The notes under the pieces were generated by a model that was not told the DNA's origin, did not search any database, and saw only the letters and a program-made list of their open reading frames with translations. Positions 7,504 through 16,845 of a stretch of 64,000 nucleotides of DNA are shown here, piece after piece. The stretch is from Bacteroides sp. UBA1317 (lineage in GTDB: Bacteria; Bacteroidota; Bacteroidia; Bacteroidales; Bacteroidaceae): the NCBI GenBank assembly GCA_002307035.1, contig DBTL01000001.1:1-64000 (forward strand), read 5' to 3'. The position numbers and the translations under genes are program-made. Position 1 is the stretch's first letter. Every line of letters begins with the position of its first letter.

Positions 7504-7815
7504 ATGGGAAATCTGGGATATGCTTTTTGCCCCACTCATCCGGGTGAGGTGCTGAAAGACGAAATAGAGAGCCGTGGAATCTCGCAAAAGAAGCTTGCTG
7601 CGCAAATGGGTTTGTCGTATACCGTTCTTAATGAGATTCTGAATGAACGTCGCCCACTTACGGTAAACAACGCCTTGTTGTTTGAAGCTGCCATGGGCGT
7701 TCCTGCCGATTCGCTTATGCGAATACAGCTAAAATACAATATGCAGACTGCACGCCAAGACAAATCTTTTTCCGAACGCCTTGCCAGAATCCGCCAATTA
7801 GCGGCAATATTGTAG
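7504..7815 (+). CDS. higA: HigA-family XRE antitoxin
   Basis: The protein has about 103 residues from the ATG at 7504; the frame opens at 7498. The family signature PTHPGEVLKDEIESRGISQK precedes an HTH_3 helix-turn-helix (KLAAQMGLSYTVLNEILNER, then RPLTVNNALLFEAAMGVPAD). HigA antitoxins repress their own promoter and neutralise HigB. The reading frame is intact while the upstream toxin gene is broken, so the protein may now act only as a repressor at the promoter at 7233-7264. Confidence 0.9.
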   Translation: MGNLGYAFCPTHPGEVLKDEIESRGISQKKLAAQMGLSYTVLNEILNERRPLTVNNALLFEAAMGVPADSLMRIQLKYNMQTARQDKSFSERLARIRQLAAIL

Positions 7816-7968
7816 ATTATTCATGATATTCCTAATCGGTATACCCATTCATGTAAATATCCGATTTCCTTTACTATAAAAGGCCACCGGAAGTCTTCCG
7901 AGTCGTTTCACTGTTGCACGTCGTCATAATTATTTTTTCTTCAAAAAAGACTTTGACGTTTCAAAAAA

Positions 7969-8008
7969 AGGCCTAAATGTTTTCTGAAAACACTTAGGTC
8001 TTTTTTTT
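7969..8008 (+). terminator. rho-independent terminator between convergent genes
   Basis: GGCCTAAATGTTTTC pairs with AAAACACTTAGGTC (stem about 14 bp with G-T pairs, short loop) and is followed by eight T residues at 8001-8008. A run of A on the left side lets it also serve the minus-strand gene ending at 8049. Confidence 0.8.
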
Positions 8009-8048
8009 GTGATCTTTTGTACCTATCTACGAATCGAACTTCATCGTT

Positions 8049-10454
8049 TTAGTCTTTGCCTTGTGGCTCCTGTTCACGACCTCTATCCAATTTGATGTAC
8101 TTGGTTCCGCTATAGCCGGTGTATCCTTCCTGTACTGATCGCTTTAACAAACGCTTGCCTGTGCTTAGGGAGAAGTTTAACTTTGTTCCTTCCGCAACAA
8201 ACTCACTATAGCTGAAACATTCGGGTAGTTGCGCTAAAATGCTTTCAATGCGGTGGAACTTTTTCAGGGGCTGGGCTTTGTGCTCGTCTTCTGGCAAAGA
8301 GGAGCTGATGAGCAAGCTGTGCTCCAACAATACCGTGATCATCTGTATGGCCGAGTGGAGGTCTTCGTCGGTGCAGGTACGATGTTCTACCCACCATTGA
8401 TCTTCGCACTTGCGTAGGGCGGTGAATACGGAGGCCAAACGCATGGTGAGCAAACCGTGACGATAGACCACCGCACCGATATAGTCTTTTCCTTCCACGG
8501 CTACTCTACTGAGGTATTCTTTGAAGAAGGTGCTGTGTTCGTTCCATTGCTCGGGGGTGAACTCAACTTGGGTGTGCGATTGCAGCAGATTGAGGTGCAT
8601 CTCCAATACCTCTTCGCCCAACTTGCTGAAATAGTTGCGGTACTCTTCCGAATTCTTCCGAGGAGCGGGCGAGCGCCACTTCCATTGAGATTCGGCTGTG
8701 AGCAAGGCAAAGCGGCTATAAAGCCCATTCTCCTGGGAGTGTATCAGGTGGACGAACTGATTGGGCGTTCCGGAGAGGCACATGCTCAGGCGGGGGTGAG
8801 GCACACGGATGGGTTCGCCCAGATTTTTGAAGGAGGCGATCAGTTCCTCGTGGTGGGCAGCTTGGCGCAAGATATCGTCTTGCTGTCCGTAGTTCTGGCT
8901 GATGGACGAGTTGAGCGTATCAATTTCGCTGGCGTTGATGACGCCTCCCAGTTCTCCGTTATTTTTCAGGTGCTCTATCAGGCGGCTTTTGGAAATGTTG
9001 CCGGAGATGTTGATGTAGATACCTTTAGGTTCTTCGGGGCGTAGGGCGATGTCGGGTTTGCGCTTCTGGTGTTGCGCCTGTTGCACTTCCAGATCCCAGT
9101 TTATTTTATTCTCTTCGTATTGCCTTTTCTGTTCTTTGTAGGCCTGCTCGTAATATCGGTGCACGGCATCATTGATCAGAGGGGTGAGCGATACGATTCC
9201 TTTGCCGGCTGCTGCGGGAGCTACAGATGCATAATAGAGGTGTGGGGAATATTCCCGGCCGTCGTATCGGAAACGAACATAGGGTAGGGCGGCAGCCAAA
9301 TTGACCATCATTCCCATAAGGAGCATGTCGCGTTCACGAGGGCTGTGTGCAACCTTCATTGCTCTCTTTAACAGGTCGGGTAGATGTTCGTACATCTCCT
9401 TCGGAAAGTAGGGCGCTTCCGCTCTCAATTCGTTGCTTTTTTCCAACATTTCATCCTCTTCGTCTTCCGTGGAGGAGGGGGCACTAAAACACATAAGTGA
9501 ACCTTGAACCTTTTGATCTTTTTGAGCTTGTTCGAAATTTTTCGAATTAGAGTTAATGTATTGATATCCAGCGGATAACGTCTTCTCTATCTCGGTGGAC
9601 GAAAAATCGGCTTCCGCATGTCTTTCTACGGCCAACCGCTTTAACTCTTCAAACTCAGACGTTGAAAATCCTTTATATCTAGAAGCCTGTCCCAACTTGA
9701 GCATATAGTCATGTCGATTGCCCCTCACAAAGGGGTGGCGTTTGCTGAAATCAGTGAGGAAAGTGACCATGTATCCTTCTGCTTTCTCCGACACATCCGA
9801 GGCAGTGGCGGCAAAAGGAACAGTTTCAGCACTGTTCACATTGACCGTAGTGGAAGAGATTCGGGGAATTTCCGGTTCCTGAAGTTGCATTTCGCTAATC
9901 TGAAAAACTTCCGCTTCGGGGTTGTAGTAGATGTTCGGGTCGTGGGCAAGGAAACACATGCGGGTGATGTCGGGACATTGCTTGTCGCATGCAAAGTTGA
10001 GCACTCGGTCCACCTCTCCGGAAACGATGGAGAAGATGCGGGCATACTGGCTCTTGTCGGTCATCGAGATGCGGATGAAAGCCTTCACTCCCTCTCCGGA
10101 GATGCTGATAAATGCGACGGCCACATAAGGCAACTGTTTGAGCAGATCGACAAGTTCCTGTGTGCGCTCGCCCGTGTGATCATAGTCGAGTACCATCAGG
10201 TTGCTAATCTCCTGCAACTGCGAGGCAGCATGTCCACCCCTGCACACGCCACCCGGTACCACCGCCGGCATGTTTCGCTTCATTTCCGAAGCCTCTTTGA
10301 GTTTTCCCTCCCGCAACCAACGTCGGTAAGTTTCGGTAAGTACTTGCAGGTGTCCGCTTTGAATTTCGGATACAAAATGTGATACTGTGATGGTGGTGGA
10401 TTTTTTACCCCATACGTGTGTGAAATACGAAATCTTTAAATCTTTAATATTCAT
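8049..10454 (-). CDS. DUF3987 / VirE N-terminal domain primase-helicase-like protein
   Basis: The 801-residue protein has an N-terminal BT4734/VirE_N-like domain (about 45-190; NLMVLDYDHTGER, then VAVAFISISGEGVKAFIRI). A linker at about 220-300 resembles PriCT-type helices. A DUF3987 helicase-like domain occupies about 350-690, with a P-loop-like AAAGKGIVSL. Such proteins are common in Bacteroidales accessory DNA and resemble replication proteins of mobile elements. The cellular function is unproven. The linker contains the 16-mer shared with 5217-5232. Confidence 0.85.
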   Translation of the reverse strand: MNIKDLKISYFTHVWGKKSTTITVSHFVSEIQSGHLQVLTETYRRWLREGKLKEASEMKRNMPAVVPGGVCRGGHAASQLQEISNLMVLDYDHTGERTQELVDLLKQLPYVAVAFISISGEGVKAFIRISMTDKSQYARIFSIVSGEVDRVLNFACDKQCPDITRMCFLAHDPNIYYNPEAEVFQISEMQLQEPEIPRISSTTVNVNSAETVPFAATASDVSEKAEGYMVTFLTDFSKRHPFVRGNRHDYMLKLGQASRYKGFSTSEFEELKRLAVERHAEADFSSTEIEKTLSAGYQYINSNSKNFEQAQKDQKVQGSLMCFSAPSSTEDEEDEMLEKSNELRAEAPYFPKEMYEHLPDLLKRAMKVAHSPRERDMLLMGMMVNLAAALPYVRFRYDGREYSPHLYYASVAPAAAGKGIVSLTPLINDAVHRYYEQAYKEQKRQYEENKINWDLEVQQAQHQKRKPDIALRPEEPKGIYINISGNISKSRLIEHLKNNGELGGVINASEIDTLNSSISQNYGQQDDILRQAAHHEELIASFKNLGEPIRVPHPRLSMCLSGTPNQFVHLIHSQENGLYSRFALLTAESQWKWRSPAPRKNSEEYRNYFSKLGEEVLEMHLNLLQSHTQVEFTPEQWNEHSTFFKEYLSRVAVEGKDYIGAVVYRHGLLTMRLASVFTALRKCEDQWWVEHRTCTDEDLHSAIQMITVLLEHSLLISSSLPEDEHKAQPLKKFHRIESILAQLPECFSYSEFVAEGTKLNFSLSTGKRLLKRSVQEGYTGYSGTKYIKLDRGREQEPQGKD

Positions 10455-10499
10455 AATCGGAATAGTTAATGCTAAGATTATCTTGAGCGTTTGTTGTCA

Positions 10500-10507
10500 C
10501 AAAGGTA
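10500..10507 (-). promoter_or_regulatory. -7 promoter element for the DUF3987 gene
   Basis: CAAAGGTA on the plus strand reads TACCTTTG on the minus strand, a perfect -7 element about 45 bases before the start at 10454. No -33 TTTG is seen at standard spacing. Confidence 0.5.
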
Positions 10508-10620
10508 TAAAAACGAAATAAACTATTTGAGCGTAATTTTGTACACTTTATCACTTATATTACCCTTTTTATGGGGCTTTATAGATGATGAAAGTGTACG
10601 AAAATTAGCAGATATCTTTT

Positions 10621-10796
10621 TTAACTCTTTTTTATCTTTCCGATAATTTCAGCTACTTTTTTCCTGATTCTGTGGATCACCCTAGACTCTTCATCCGTTA
10701 GTTCTCTTTCTTCCTCCATCACTTCTTCGAGTTCTTTTTCTATACGCTGAAGCGTGTGCAATCTCTCTCGGCTACTGCCTTTTTTTTTAAATACAT
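10621..10796 (-). pseudogene. small charged coding frame split at an A9 tract
   Basis: On the minus strand a frame from about 10779 to the stop at 10621 encodes 52 highly charged residues (SRERLHTLQRIEKELEEVME, then EERELTDEESRVIHRIRKKV), likely one coiled-coil-like helix. It has no in-frame ATG near its 5' end. The only nearby ATG (10796, MYLKKK) is one base out of frame across a run of nine A. Either the gene is frameshifted or slippage on the A run joins the two parts. No family recognised. Confidence 0.4.
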
Positions 10797-10867
10797 TTTG
10801 TTATTCGGTTTATATTAATAAAAAAAAGTCGCAAAATTACTGCTTATTGGCCGGAAATGCAAATGAT

Positions 10868-10890
10868 GGGAGGGGGGAAGAGGGGGAGGG
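10868..10890 (+). other. G-quadruplex-type motif
   Basis: Four G runs (GGG, six G, five G, GGG) are separated by A, AAGA and A within 23 bases, which meets the usual quadruplex pattern. It stands alone in very AT-rich DNA 260 bases upstream of the nuclease gene. The rest of 10,797-11,150 shows no gene; a lone TATTTTTG at 10991-10998 could be a -7 element. Confidence 0.5.
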
Positions 10891-11150
10891 ATGAGTAAGA
10901 GGTTGGTCTTTGTAGTAAAAGTCTTCTTGATGTGTAAAATAGATATGATAAATAATATAATGCACTTCATCTTTATTTCATTATTTTCATTATTTTTGTG
11001 GTGTAATATTATTAGGTATGACTTGTGGTATGCGGATGAATTAGGTTCGTGTTGCTTACATTGGAAAAAAACAGAGCAAAAATTCGAAAAACATAAGTAG
11101 CTCAAACAAAGATCTATATAAATTTTGTTAACCTTAAAAACACGAGTGAT

Positions 11151-11891
11151 ATGACTAGAAAAAAGGGTAGCCAAAGAGCAATGTTGAACTTGATAGAATC
11201 AGAGACGTTTCTCACGTCTATCAATAATATTATTAAGCCCAATGCCGAAATTTCTATGTCCGACAATTGGGCACCCGAAAATTCACACAATTGTAAAGAA
11301 GCCGAGTTGAAAGGTTTCTTGATAGATAATTTCTTTCAAGAATTGGGCGATGATATTCATGATTGGTGGTTAGCTGTTAAGCGTTTTAAGGCTAGTACGC
11401 CAAACTGGGATTTGGTTTCTACTTGTACTGTTGATGGCAAAAAAGGGATTTTACTTATTGAGGCCAAGGCACACAAAAATGAGCTAAAGAGAGAATCTTA
11501 TAAAAAGCGATTATATCCCGATGCTACTAACGATTCTAAAAGAAACGATAGAAGGATTTGTGAGGCAATACAGGAAGCTAATACAGGAATTAGAAACTCC
11601 GATTTTGACGTTTCTATTTCAAAAGATCGATGCTATCAATTGTCAAACCGTGTTGCTCATGCCTGGTGGTTGGCTAATCAAGGTATTCCGGTGGTTTTAC
11701 TTTATCTTGGTTTTTTAGATTGTCAAGACATGAATGATGGAAAGTGCAAACTTCTAAATTCATCAAAGGACTGGGAAGATTGCTTTTTGAACCATGCTAA
11801 GCAAGTTGGGGTAGATACAATAATGGATAAATGGGTAGATTGTGGGAATAGTCGCTTTAAGTTGATTTGCCGAGTATATAGAAATAATTAG
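11151..11891 (+). CDS. PD-(D/E)XK-like nuclease, first gene of a putative conflict cassette
   Basis: The 246-residue protein is not assignable to a named family by eye. Residues 84-106 have the PD-(D/E)XK arrangement: NWD (Asp87), then a beta strand GILLIEAKAH with Glu104-x-Lys106. An upstream acidic helix (CKEAELKGFLID, Glu51 or Glu53) fits the same fold. Later aromatic segments (RVAHAWWLANQGIPVVLLYL) resemble the C-terminal part of restriction-type nucleases. No signal peptide, so probably cytoplasmic. Its DNA is much richer in AT than the flanks, suggesting transfer. A phosphoesterase and an HSP90-like ATPase follow. Confidence 0.6.
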   Translation: MTRKKGSQRAMLNLIESETFLTSINNIIKPNAEISMSDNWAPENSHNCKEAELKGFLIDNFFQELGDDIHDWWLAVKRFKASTPNWDLVSTCTVDGKKGILLIEAKAHKNELKRESYKKRLYPDATNDSKRNDRRICEAIQEANTGIRNSDFDVSISKDRCYQLSNRVAHAWWLANQGIPVVLLYLGFLDCQDMNDGKCKLLNSSKDWEDCFLNHAKQVGVDTIMDKWVDCGNSRFKLICRVYRNN

Positions 11892-12106
11892 TATGAAATT
11901 TAATGTTGAAACCTAGTTCAAAAAGATAAATATTAAATGAATTAGGCTGAAAATATAATTATTATTTTAGGTGTAAGGTGTTTTATTTATTTCGGAACTG
12001 TTTTTTTTGTTTTTGTGAATAAATATGCTCTGATAAGATATTTCTGTTACGCATAGCAAATAATGCCTAAGATGACTCAGTTTTGTTTTTATCATTTAGG
12101 AATACA

Positions 12107-13540
12107 ATGCAAATGAATAAATTCTCAATATTACATATTTCCGATCTACATAAAAGTTCTCGGATGAATTATTTAAACTTATTCTCATCATTAAAATCTG
12201 ATTGCGAAGAATATACTAATAATGGAATTTGTAAGCCCAATATAATTGTTGTTAGTGGTGATTTAATAGAAGGTGCAAGAGGGGATAATGCTAATGAGGA
12301 AATAGAGAAACAGTATGCTGAAGTGGAACAATTTTTAAATGAATTATCTACCTATTTTTTAGATGGCGATAAATCTAAAATGGTTATTGTTCCTGGCAAT
12401 CACGATTTGAATAGGGAGATATCTTCTTGCAGTATGCGAAAATCAGATTTTGCACCTAAAGATGATTATTCTGATTTTAAACGTGGTAATAATGAAATAA
12501 AATGGTCTTGGAATGATTTTAATTTTTATCGTATAGTTGACCCTGATTTGTATTGTACTCGATTTCAACAATTCTTTGATTTTTATAATCGATTTTTTAG
12601 TGGCATAAGGAGTTATCCTGTTGATATTGAACGTAGTGGATTTTGTGTGGACTTTGTTGAATATAATATCTCCTTCGCCTGTTTTAATAGCTGTCACAAA
12701 CTAGATCATTTAAATCCTGCAGGGTGCATTTGCCCGGATGCAATATCCGAGATGCATGATGAATTGACAAGGTTAGATAAAAATGGTAGACTAATTGTTG
12801 GAGTGTGGCATCATCATATTTCTGGTCTTCCATGTGAAAATAATTATATGGATAAGAGAATTTTAGATGAAATGATGGTTAAGCATATAAAAATTGGTCT
12901 GTTTGGTCATCAACATGTGAGTGGTGTTGTGAATGAATATAAAGAACTAACCAGTCAAAATAAAATAATTCTTATTAGTTCAGGGTCATTATACGGAAGT
13001 AATATGCATTTACCCTCTGGTGTGAGTAGGCAATATAACGTCTTAGATGTTTGCATGGAAGATTGTAAAGCTAAAATAACTATTCATGTAAGAAAAGATT
13101 GTAGCCAGTATTGCTATGATATACCAGTGTGGCGTGCTGGTAATATTGGTTATTCTTCAATGACAGATATTTCTTTTGATATTAACTTATCTCAATTTGA
13201 CATAAGTTATAATATTAGTAAAATTGATGAAGAAACGCAGTTAACTAAAGATTATAAAAAAGCGTGTATGGCTTTGAAAAATATTGGCTTTGATAATCTC
13301 ATTGCAAGTAAGTGTTTTGATTCTTATATTAAGTATATTGATGATTATAGGTTTATAATTGATTGTATAAAAGATCCACGTTCTGTTTCACAATGCCTGG
13401 CTGTACTGGAAGCTGCTATAGAATTAAGAAATAAGAATATACTAATTACTGTACTAGGGTATAAGTTTGTTGAAAATTGTACAGTCTCATTCGTTCAAGA
13501 ACAAAAAGATAAAGCAAATGAATTAATAAAGAGGTTATAA
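12107..13540 (+). CDS. calcineurin-like metallophosphoesterase, second gene of the cassette
   Basis: The start is taken at 12107 (477 residues); the frame is open from 12083. All metal-binding motifs are present: ISDLH (Asp13, His15), VSGDLIEG (about 49), VPGNHDLN (about 96), VWHHHISG (about 234) and FGHQHVSG (about 266). Large insertions lie between the GNHD and HHH motifs. About 150 residues at the C-terminus are unassigned and helical. Substrate unknown; such enzymes cut nucleic acids or nucleotides. No signal peptide, so cytoplasmic, unlike the phosphoesterase at 45924. The stop overlaps the next start (TAATG at 13538-13542). Confidence 0.85.
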   Translation: MQMNKFSILHISDLHKSSRMNYLNLFSSLKSDCEEYTNNGICKPNIIVVSGDLIEGARGDNANEEIEKQYAEVEQFLNELSTYFLDGDKSKMVIVPGNHDLNREISSCSMRKSDFAPKDDYSDFKRGNNEIKWSWNDFNFYRIVDPDLYCTRFQQFFDFYNRFFSGIRSYPVDIERSGFCVDFVEYNISFACFNSCHKLDHLNPAGCICPDAISEMHDELTRLDKNGRLIVGVWHHHISGLPCENNYMDKRILDEMMVKHIKIGLFGHQHVSGVVNEYKELTSQNKIILISSGSLYGSNMHLPSGVSRQYNVLDVCMEDCKAKITIHVRKDCSQYCYDIPVWRAGNIGYSSMTDISFDINLSQFDISYNISKIDEETQLTKDYKKACMALKNIGFDNLIASKCFDSYIKYIDDYRFIIDCIKDPRSVSQCLAVLEAAIELRNKNILITVLGYKFVENCTVSFVQEQKDKANELIKRL

Positions 13541-15864
13541 TGGAAGAAATTAATTTTAAAATTGAACTCAGTAGAATATTAGATGTATTATGTAACGATT
13601 TATACGACTCTCCATTCGCTCTACTACGTGAGAATGTACAAAATGCTTATGATGCTATCTTGATGCGGATTCAAAAGGAATCCTTTGATAATCCAATGAT
13701 TAAGGTTGGTGTTAGTAATGATCAAATAACAATAGAAGATAATGGCATTGGCATGGATGTCAATACACTAAAAGAAAATTATTGGACTGCTGGATCTAGC
13801 GGGAAAAATAATGAAGAAGCTAGAAATGCTGGTGTTGTTGGGACGTTTGGTATTGGTGCGATGGCTAATTTTGGGGTTTGTGCTAGGCTTGAGGTGATTA
13901 CACGTGCTTGGAACTCTGAAGTTACTATTACTTCTTGTGTAAATAAAAGAGAATTATCTTTATCTGAAAAGAGTATTTCGATTAATGATCAGATGAATAA
14001 GTTAAATGATTATGGAACGACTATTATAGCGACATTAGAAGCTGGTAAACTTTCATCTATAAATGATGCAAAAGAGTATTTACGTCCTTATGTTAGGTTC
14101 TTGGATATTCCTGTATATTTCAATGGTGAGATTATTAGTCAGCAAGATTATAAGATCGCACATTCTGGCGATGATATATCTAAGAAAGATGGCATAACTA
14201 CTATACTAAATTATAGTTTTAACTATCATTTGGAGTTTAACAATCACAATAATGTTATGCCTCGAATTTATATCAATAATATTAAGCAGAATGGAATTCC
14301 TGTAAATGGAGATATGTGCTTGAAAACAGGTGAACCCTTTTTATATGGACTCAGAAATGGATTTGGTTTAGCTCCAATTCCAATAAGCTCAGTATTTAAT
14401 TTTGGAGGAATAGCAAACCTATCTTTTCTGACACCGACAGCTGGACGTGAAGCGATTAGCAGGGAATGTATAAATACGGTTTCTATTATTTATAATCAGG
14501 CGGAACATATTACAGCTGAAGCTATTTCGAAATCTGATATAGCGGAAAATTGTCGTGAATTTCTACTATATATAAGGAGTCATGGATCTTTTAATCTTGC
14601 GGATAATATTCAAATACAAATAGCAAATAGTGAAAAAAGATTGAAATTGAAAGACGTTGAAAAAGAAATTGGTGGGAAAACCGTTTATTTTTTTGCAGGT
14701 TCTGATAAATCTGTTTTGAAAATGTATGAGGGTGGAGAATGTATTGTCTTAATTCCGAGTAATGATAGTACAAGACGTCAAATTCAATTAAACGTATTAA
14801 GATCTAAAGGTATTAAGGATATTCCAGATAAGCCAATGGTTATTAAAGTTATAGATAATGAAGAGTTGGATTATAATGAATTGGCTATTATAATGCGAAT
14901 TAGAATGGTTATTGAATCTGATTATCTTCTTTCTGCTTGTGATGTAAAATATGCAGAAATATCTCATGGCTTGTCAATGACGATTGAGAAAGAAAATTCA
15001 ACAGTTATGATCTATATTACTAGAACTTCGTCTGAGATTTTACATATTAAGCAACTATATAAGGATGATTATAGTGTTTTTGAACCTTTTATAAAAGACC
15101 TTGTGCGCATGAATTTGTATCCGAAGTTTGCACAATATGTGCCTTCATCTACGAGAGATGGCGCTGATGCCTTATATGCTATGTTACAGAGAAAAAAAGA
15201 GTTATATACTATCGAATATTCAGAAATGGGTAATATGGAAAATATAATGAAAGATTATTTAGAGGGGAAGGCTGGATTTAATGATGTTTTAAGAGCCGCT
15301 GTAGTTTCAAAGCATTTTCAGACCCAGATGGTGGATTCAAAACATGTTGGTGATGTGGCAGATGTTGTGGGTGCTACTGTCGGTGTTGCAAATGCAATTC
15401 ATGAGATTACAGCTGCTAAGATTGAAACCGAGTCACAAATTATTTTGGAACCACTTCCACCTATTATGAGAACCTCTGTGACAACAAACTTCAAGATTCT
15501 TAAAACGGAACAGATTAGTCCCATATTGCATAACTTTCAGTTTTTTATATCTCTATCTGATAAAATGTTTAAAGAAAATTTTGACTTTTTTTTGCAACCT
15601 CATACAACAAAAGTGATATGGAGTATGCATAAAATTGTTTATATATTTACGCATGCATCTAGCAAATTAACATTGTATTATGATATGGACTTGGAGCAGA
15701 AGTTAGAAAATGATATAACTGGTGGTAGAGCAATCTCTACAACAACAATTGTTTCTAAGAATAAAATATTCGTACCTATTATATCAGAAATGAACAACTA
15801 TTTTGATATAAAATCAGGGCAAAGAAAGTTCTTTGTTCGGTATGATTCTGTTAGAGGAGAATAG
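13540..15864 (+). CDS. HSP90-like GHKL ATPase with unknown C-terminal region, third gene of the cassette
   Basis: The 774-residue protein has an N-terminal ATPase domain with the GHKL boxes: LLRENVQNAYDAI (Glu31, Asn35), DNGIGM (67-72) and GTFGIGA (101-107). A transducer-like segment around 300 (TPTAGREAISRE) parallels the HSP90 middle-domain arginine. Residues about 400-774 match nothing I recognise and include a Gly/Val-rich stretch (VGDVADVVGATVGVANAI). HtpG chaperones are shorter (about 620) and not linked to nucleases, so this is not the housekeeping HtpG. In conflict systems such ATPases act as regulated switches; that role is inferred here. Confidence 0.8.
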   Translation: MEEINFKIELSRILDVLCNDLYDSPFALLRENVQNAYDAILMRIQKESFDNPMIKVGVSNDQITIEDNGIGMDVNTLKENYWTAGSSGKNNEEARNAGVVGTFGIGAMANFGVCARLEVITRAWNSEVTITSCVNKRELSLSEKSISINDQMNKLNDYGTTIIATLEAGKLSSINDAKEYLRPYVRFLDIPVYFNGEIISQQDYKIAHSGDDISKKDGITTILNYSFNYHLEFNNHNNVMPRIYINNIKQNGIPVNGDMCLKTGEPFLYGLRNGFGLAPIPISSVFNFGGIANLSFLTPTAGREAISRECINTVSIIYNQAEHITAEAISKSDIAENCREFLLYIRSHGSFNLADNIQIQIANSEKRLKLKDVEKEIGGKTVYFFAGSDKSVLKMYEGGECIVLIPSNDSTRRQIQLNVLRSKGIKDIPDKPMVIKVIDNEELDYNELAIIMRIRMVIESDYLLSACDVKYAEISHGLSMTIEKENSTVMIYITRTSSEILHIKQLYKDDYSVFEPFIKDLVRMNLYPKFAQYVPSSTRDGADALYAMLQRKKELYTIEYSEMGNMENIMKDYLEGKAGFNDVLRAAVVSKHFQTQMVDSKHVGDVADVVGATVGVANAIHEITAAKIETESQIILEPLPPIMRTSVTTNFKILKTEQISPILHNFQFFISLSDKMFKENFDFFLQPHTTKVIWSMHKIVYIFTHASSKLTLYYDMDLEQKLENDITGGRAISTTTIVSKNKIFVPIISEMNNYFDIKSGQRKFFVRYDSVRGE

Positions 15865-15958
15865 TATTAAAATGGTGTCGAAATATAGGGAGTACTACTA
15901 TAGAGAAAGAAACTCTTTTAATTTTTTATTTCAACCATTTTTAAACAGGTTCTTAATT

Positions 15959-16399
15959 ATGAAAAAAATATTGTTGCTATTAATTATTGCTATTTTTTTA
16001 ACTTCATGTCAAAATAAATACGAGGTATACAATGAAAATAATCAAAAAGTCGCTCAACTACTTTCAATAGATAAAGATTTAAATACTGCTTATATTGTAA
16101 ACTATGTAAATGCGTATGATAAAGATTCTTTTAAAAAGATTGCAGAAAGGATAGCCAAGTTTTATGGAATAGAAGGTTATTACATGTCCTTTTATAGGAA
16201 ACGAGACATAGATACAGCAGAAAAACTTAAGATGGAATATGCAGAGTTTCCTGTAGAATATAGATTTACTCCTTATGAATACAGAAACGAATATATTAAT
16301 AAAGACAATGATACTGTAGCTAGTCTTTTATGGAGAGATGGAACGGAGGGCTTCTTGTATACAACTCAAAAATATACTATTGGAGACTCTTGCTCTTAA
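15959..16399 (+). CDS. small lipoprotein of unknown function
   Basis: The start is set at 15959 rather than at 15833, because the signal peptide begins there: MKKILLLLIIAIFLTSC with a lipobox (LTSC) at residues 14-17. The mature part of about 130 residues is charged and Tyr-rich, with no recognised domain. It lies 94 bases after the ATPase gene and has the same strong AT bias, so it belongs to the same island. Cargo or a membrane partner of the cassette are both possible. Confidence 0.7.
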   Translation: MKKILLLLIIAIFLTSCQNKYEVYNENNQKVAQLLSIDKDLNTAYIVNYVNAYDKDSFKKIAERIAKFYGIEGYYMSFYRKRDIDTAEKLKMEYAEFPVEYRFTPYEYRNEYINKDNDTVASLLWRDGTEGFLYTTQKYTIGDSCS

Positions 16400-16437
16400 T
16401 CAATATTTTTGAGCATTTAGGATTAACATCATGTTTT

Positions 16438-16845
16438 ATGTATAATCAGCCGGTCGAGATAACGTTAATGAGCTATATGGATTGTTATTCTAAATATGAT
16501 TTGATTGATGGTTTTCTGTTTTTAGATGAAGTTCATCAAGGAGACTTTTTTAGTATTGATGGTATAAATATAAAGGAAGATGAGGAAAAGAAGTTTTATG
16601 TTAATTATATAACGAATAAATATTTGTCACATGAGCAGATGTTGGATGTTGTAAATGCAAATAAATTATCAGGAGAACAAAGTATAGTGAACTTTTATTT
16701 GTGTACTGATTTAGAGAAGGATTATGCTTCTATACAATATTGGCATGAGCTGAATAAATTCTCATTTTTCATATTTAATGAGAACAAAGAATATGAATAT
16801 GATATTCAAGATAGAAATTGGGCTCGCGTAAGAGAATATAAATAA
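16438..16845 (+). CDS. hypothetical protein, AT-rich island
   Basis: About 135 residues from 16438; the frame opens at 16330 inside the lipoprotein gene and another start is possible at 16468 (MSYMDCYS). The protein is acidic and aromatic (LIDGFLFLDEVHQGDFFSID, then YWHELNKFSFFIFNENKEYE). It has no signal peptide from these starts and no family I know. Its size and composition are like an immunity protein, but nothing proves that. Confidence 0.5.
   Translation: MYNQPVEITLMSYMDCYSKYDLIDGFLFLDEVHQGDFFSIDGINIKEDEEKKFYVNYITNKYLSHEQMLDVVNANKLSGEQSIVNFYLCTDLEKDYASIQYWHELNKFSFFIFNENKEYEYDIQDRNWARVREYK

Noticed and set aside
8457..9044. 195-codon plus-strand frame opposite the DUF3987 gene
   Set aside because: It is the antisense shadow of a clearly real gene and has no recognisable domain.
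9711..10382. 223-codon plus-strand frame
   Set aside because: Also antisense to the DUF3987 gene; composition is that of a shadow frame.
13540..15864. Housekeeping chaperone HtpG
   Set aside because: It is longer than HtpG, its second half does not match, and it is coupled to a phosphoesterase gene in foreign-looking DNA.
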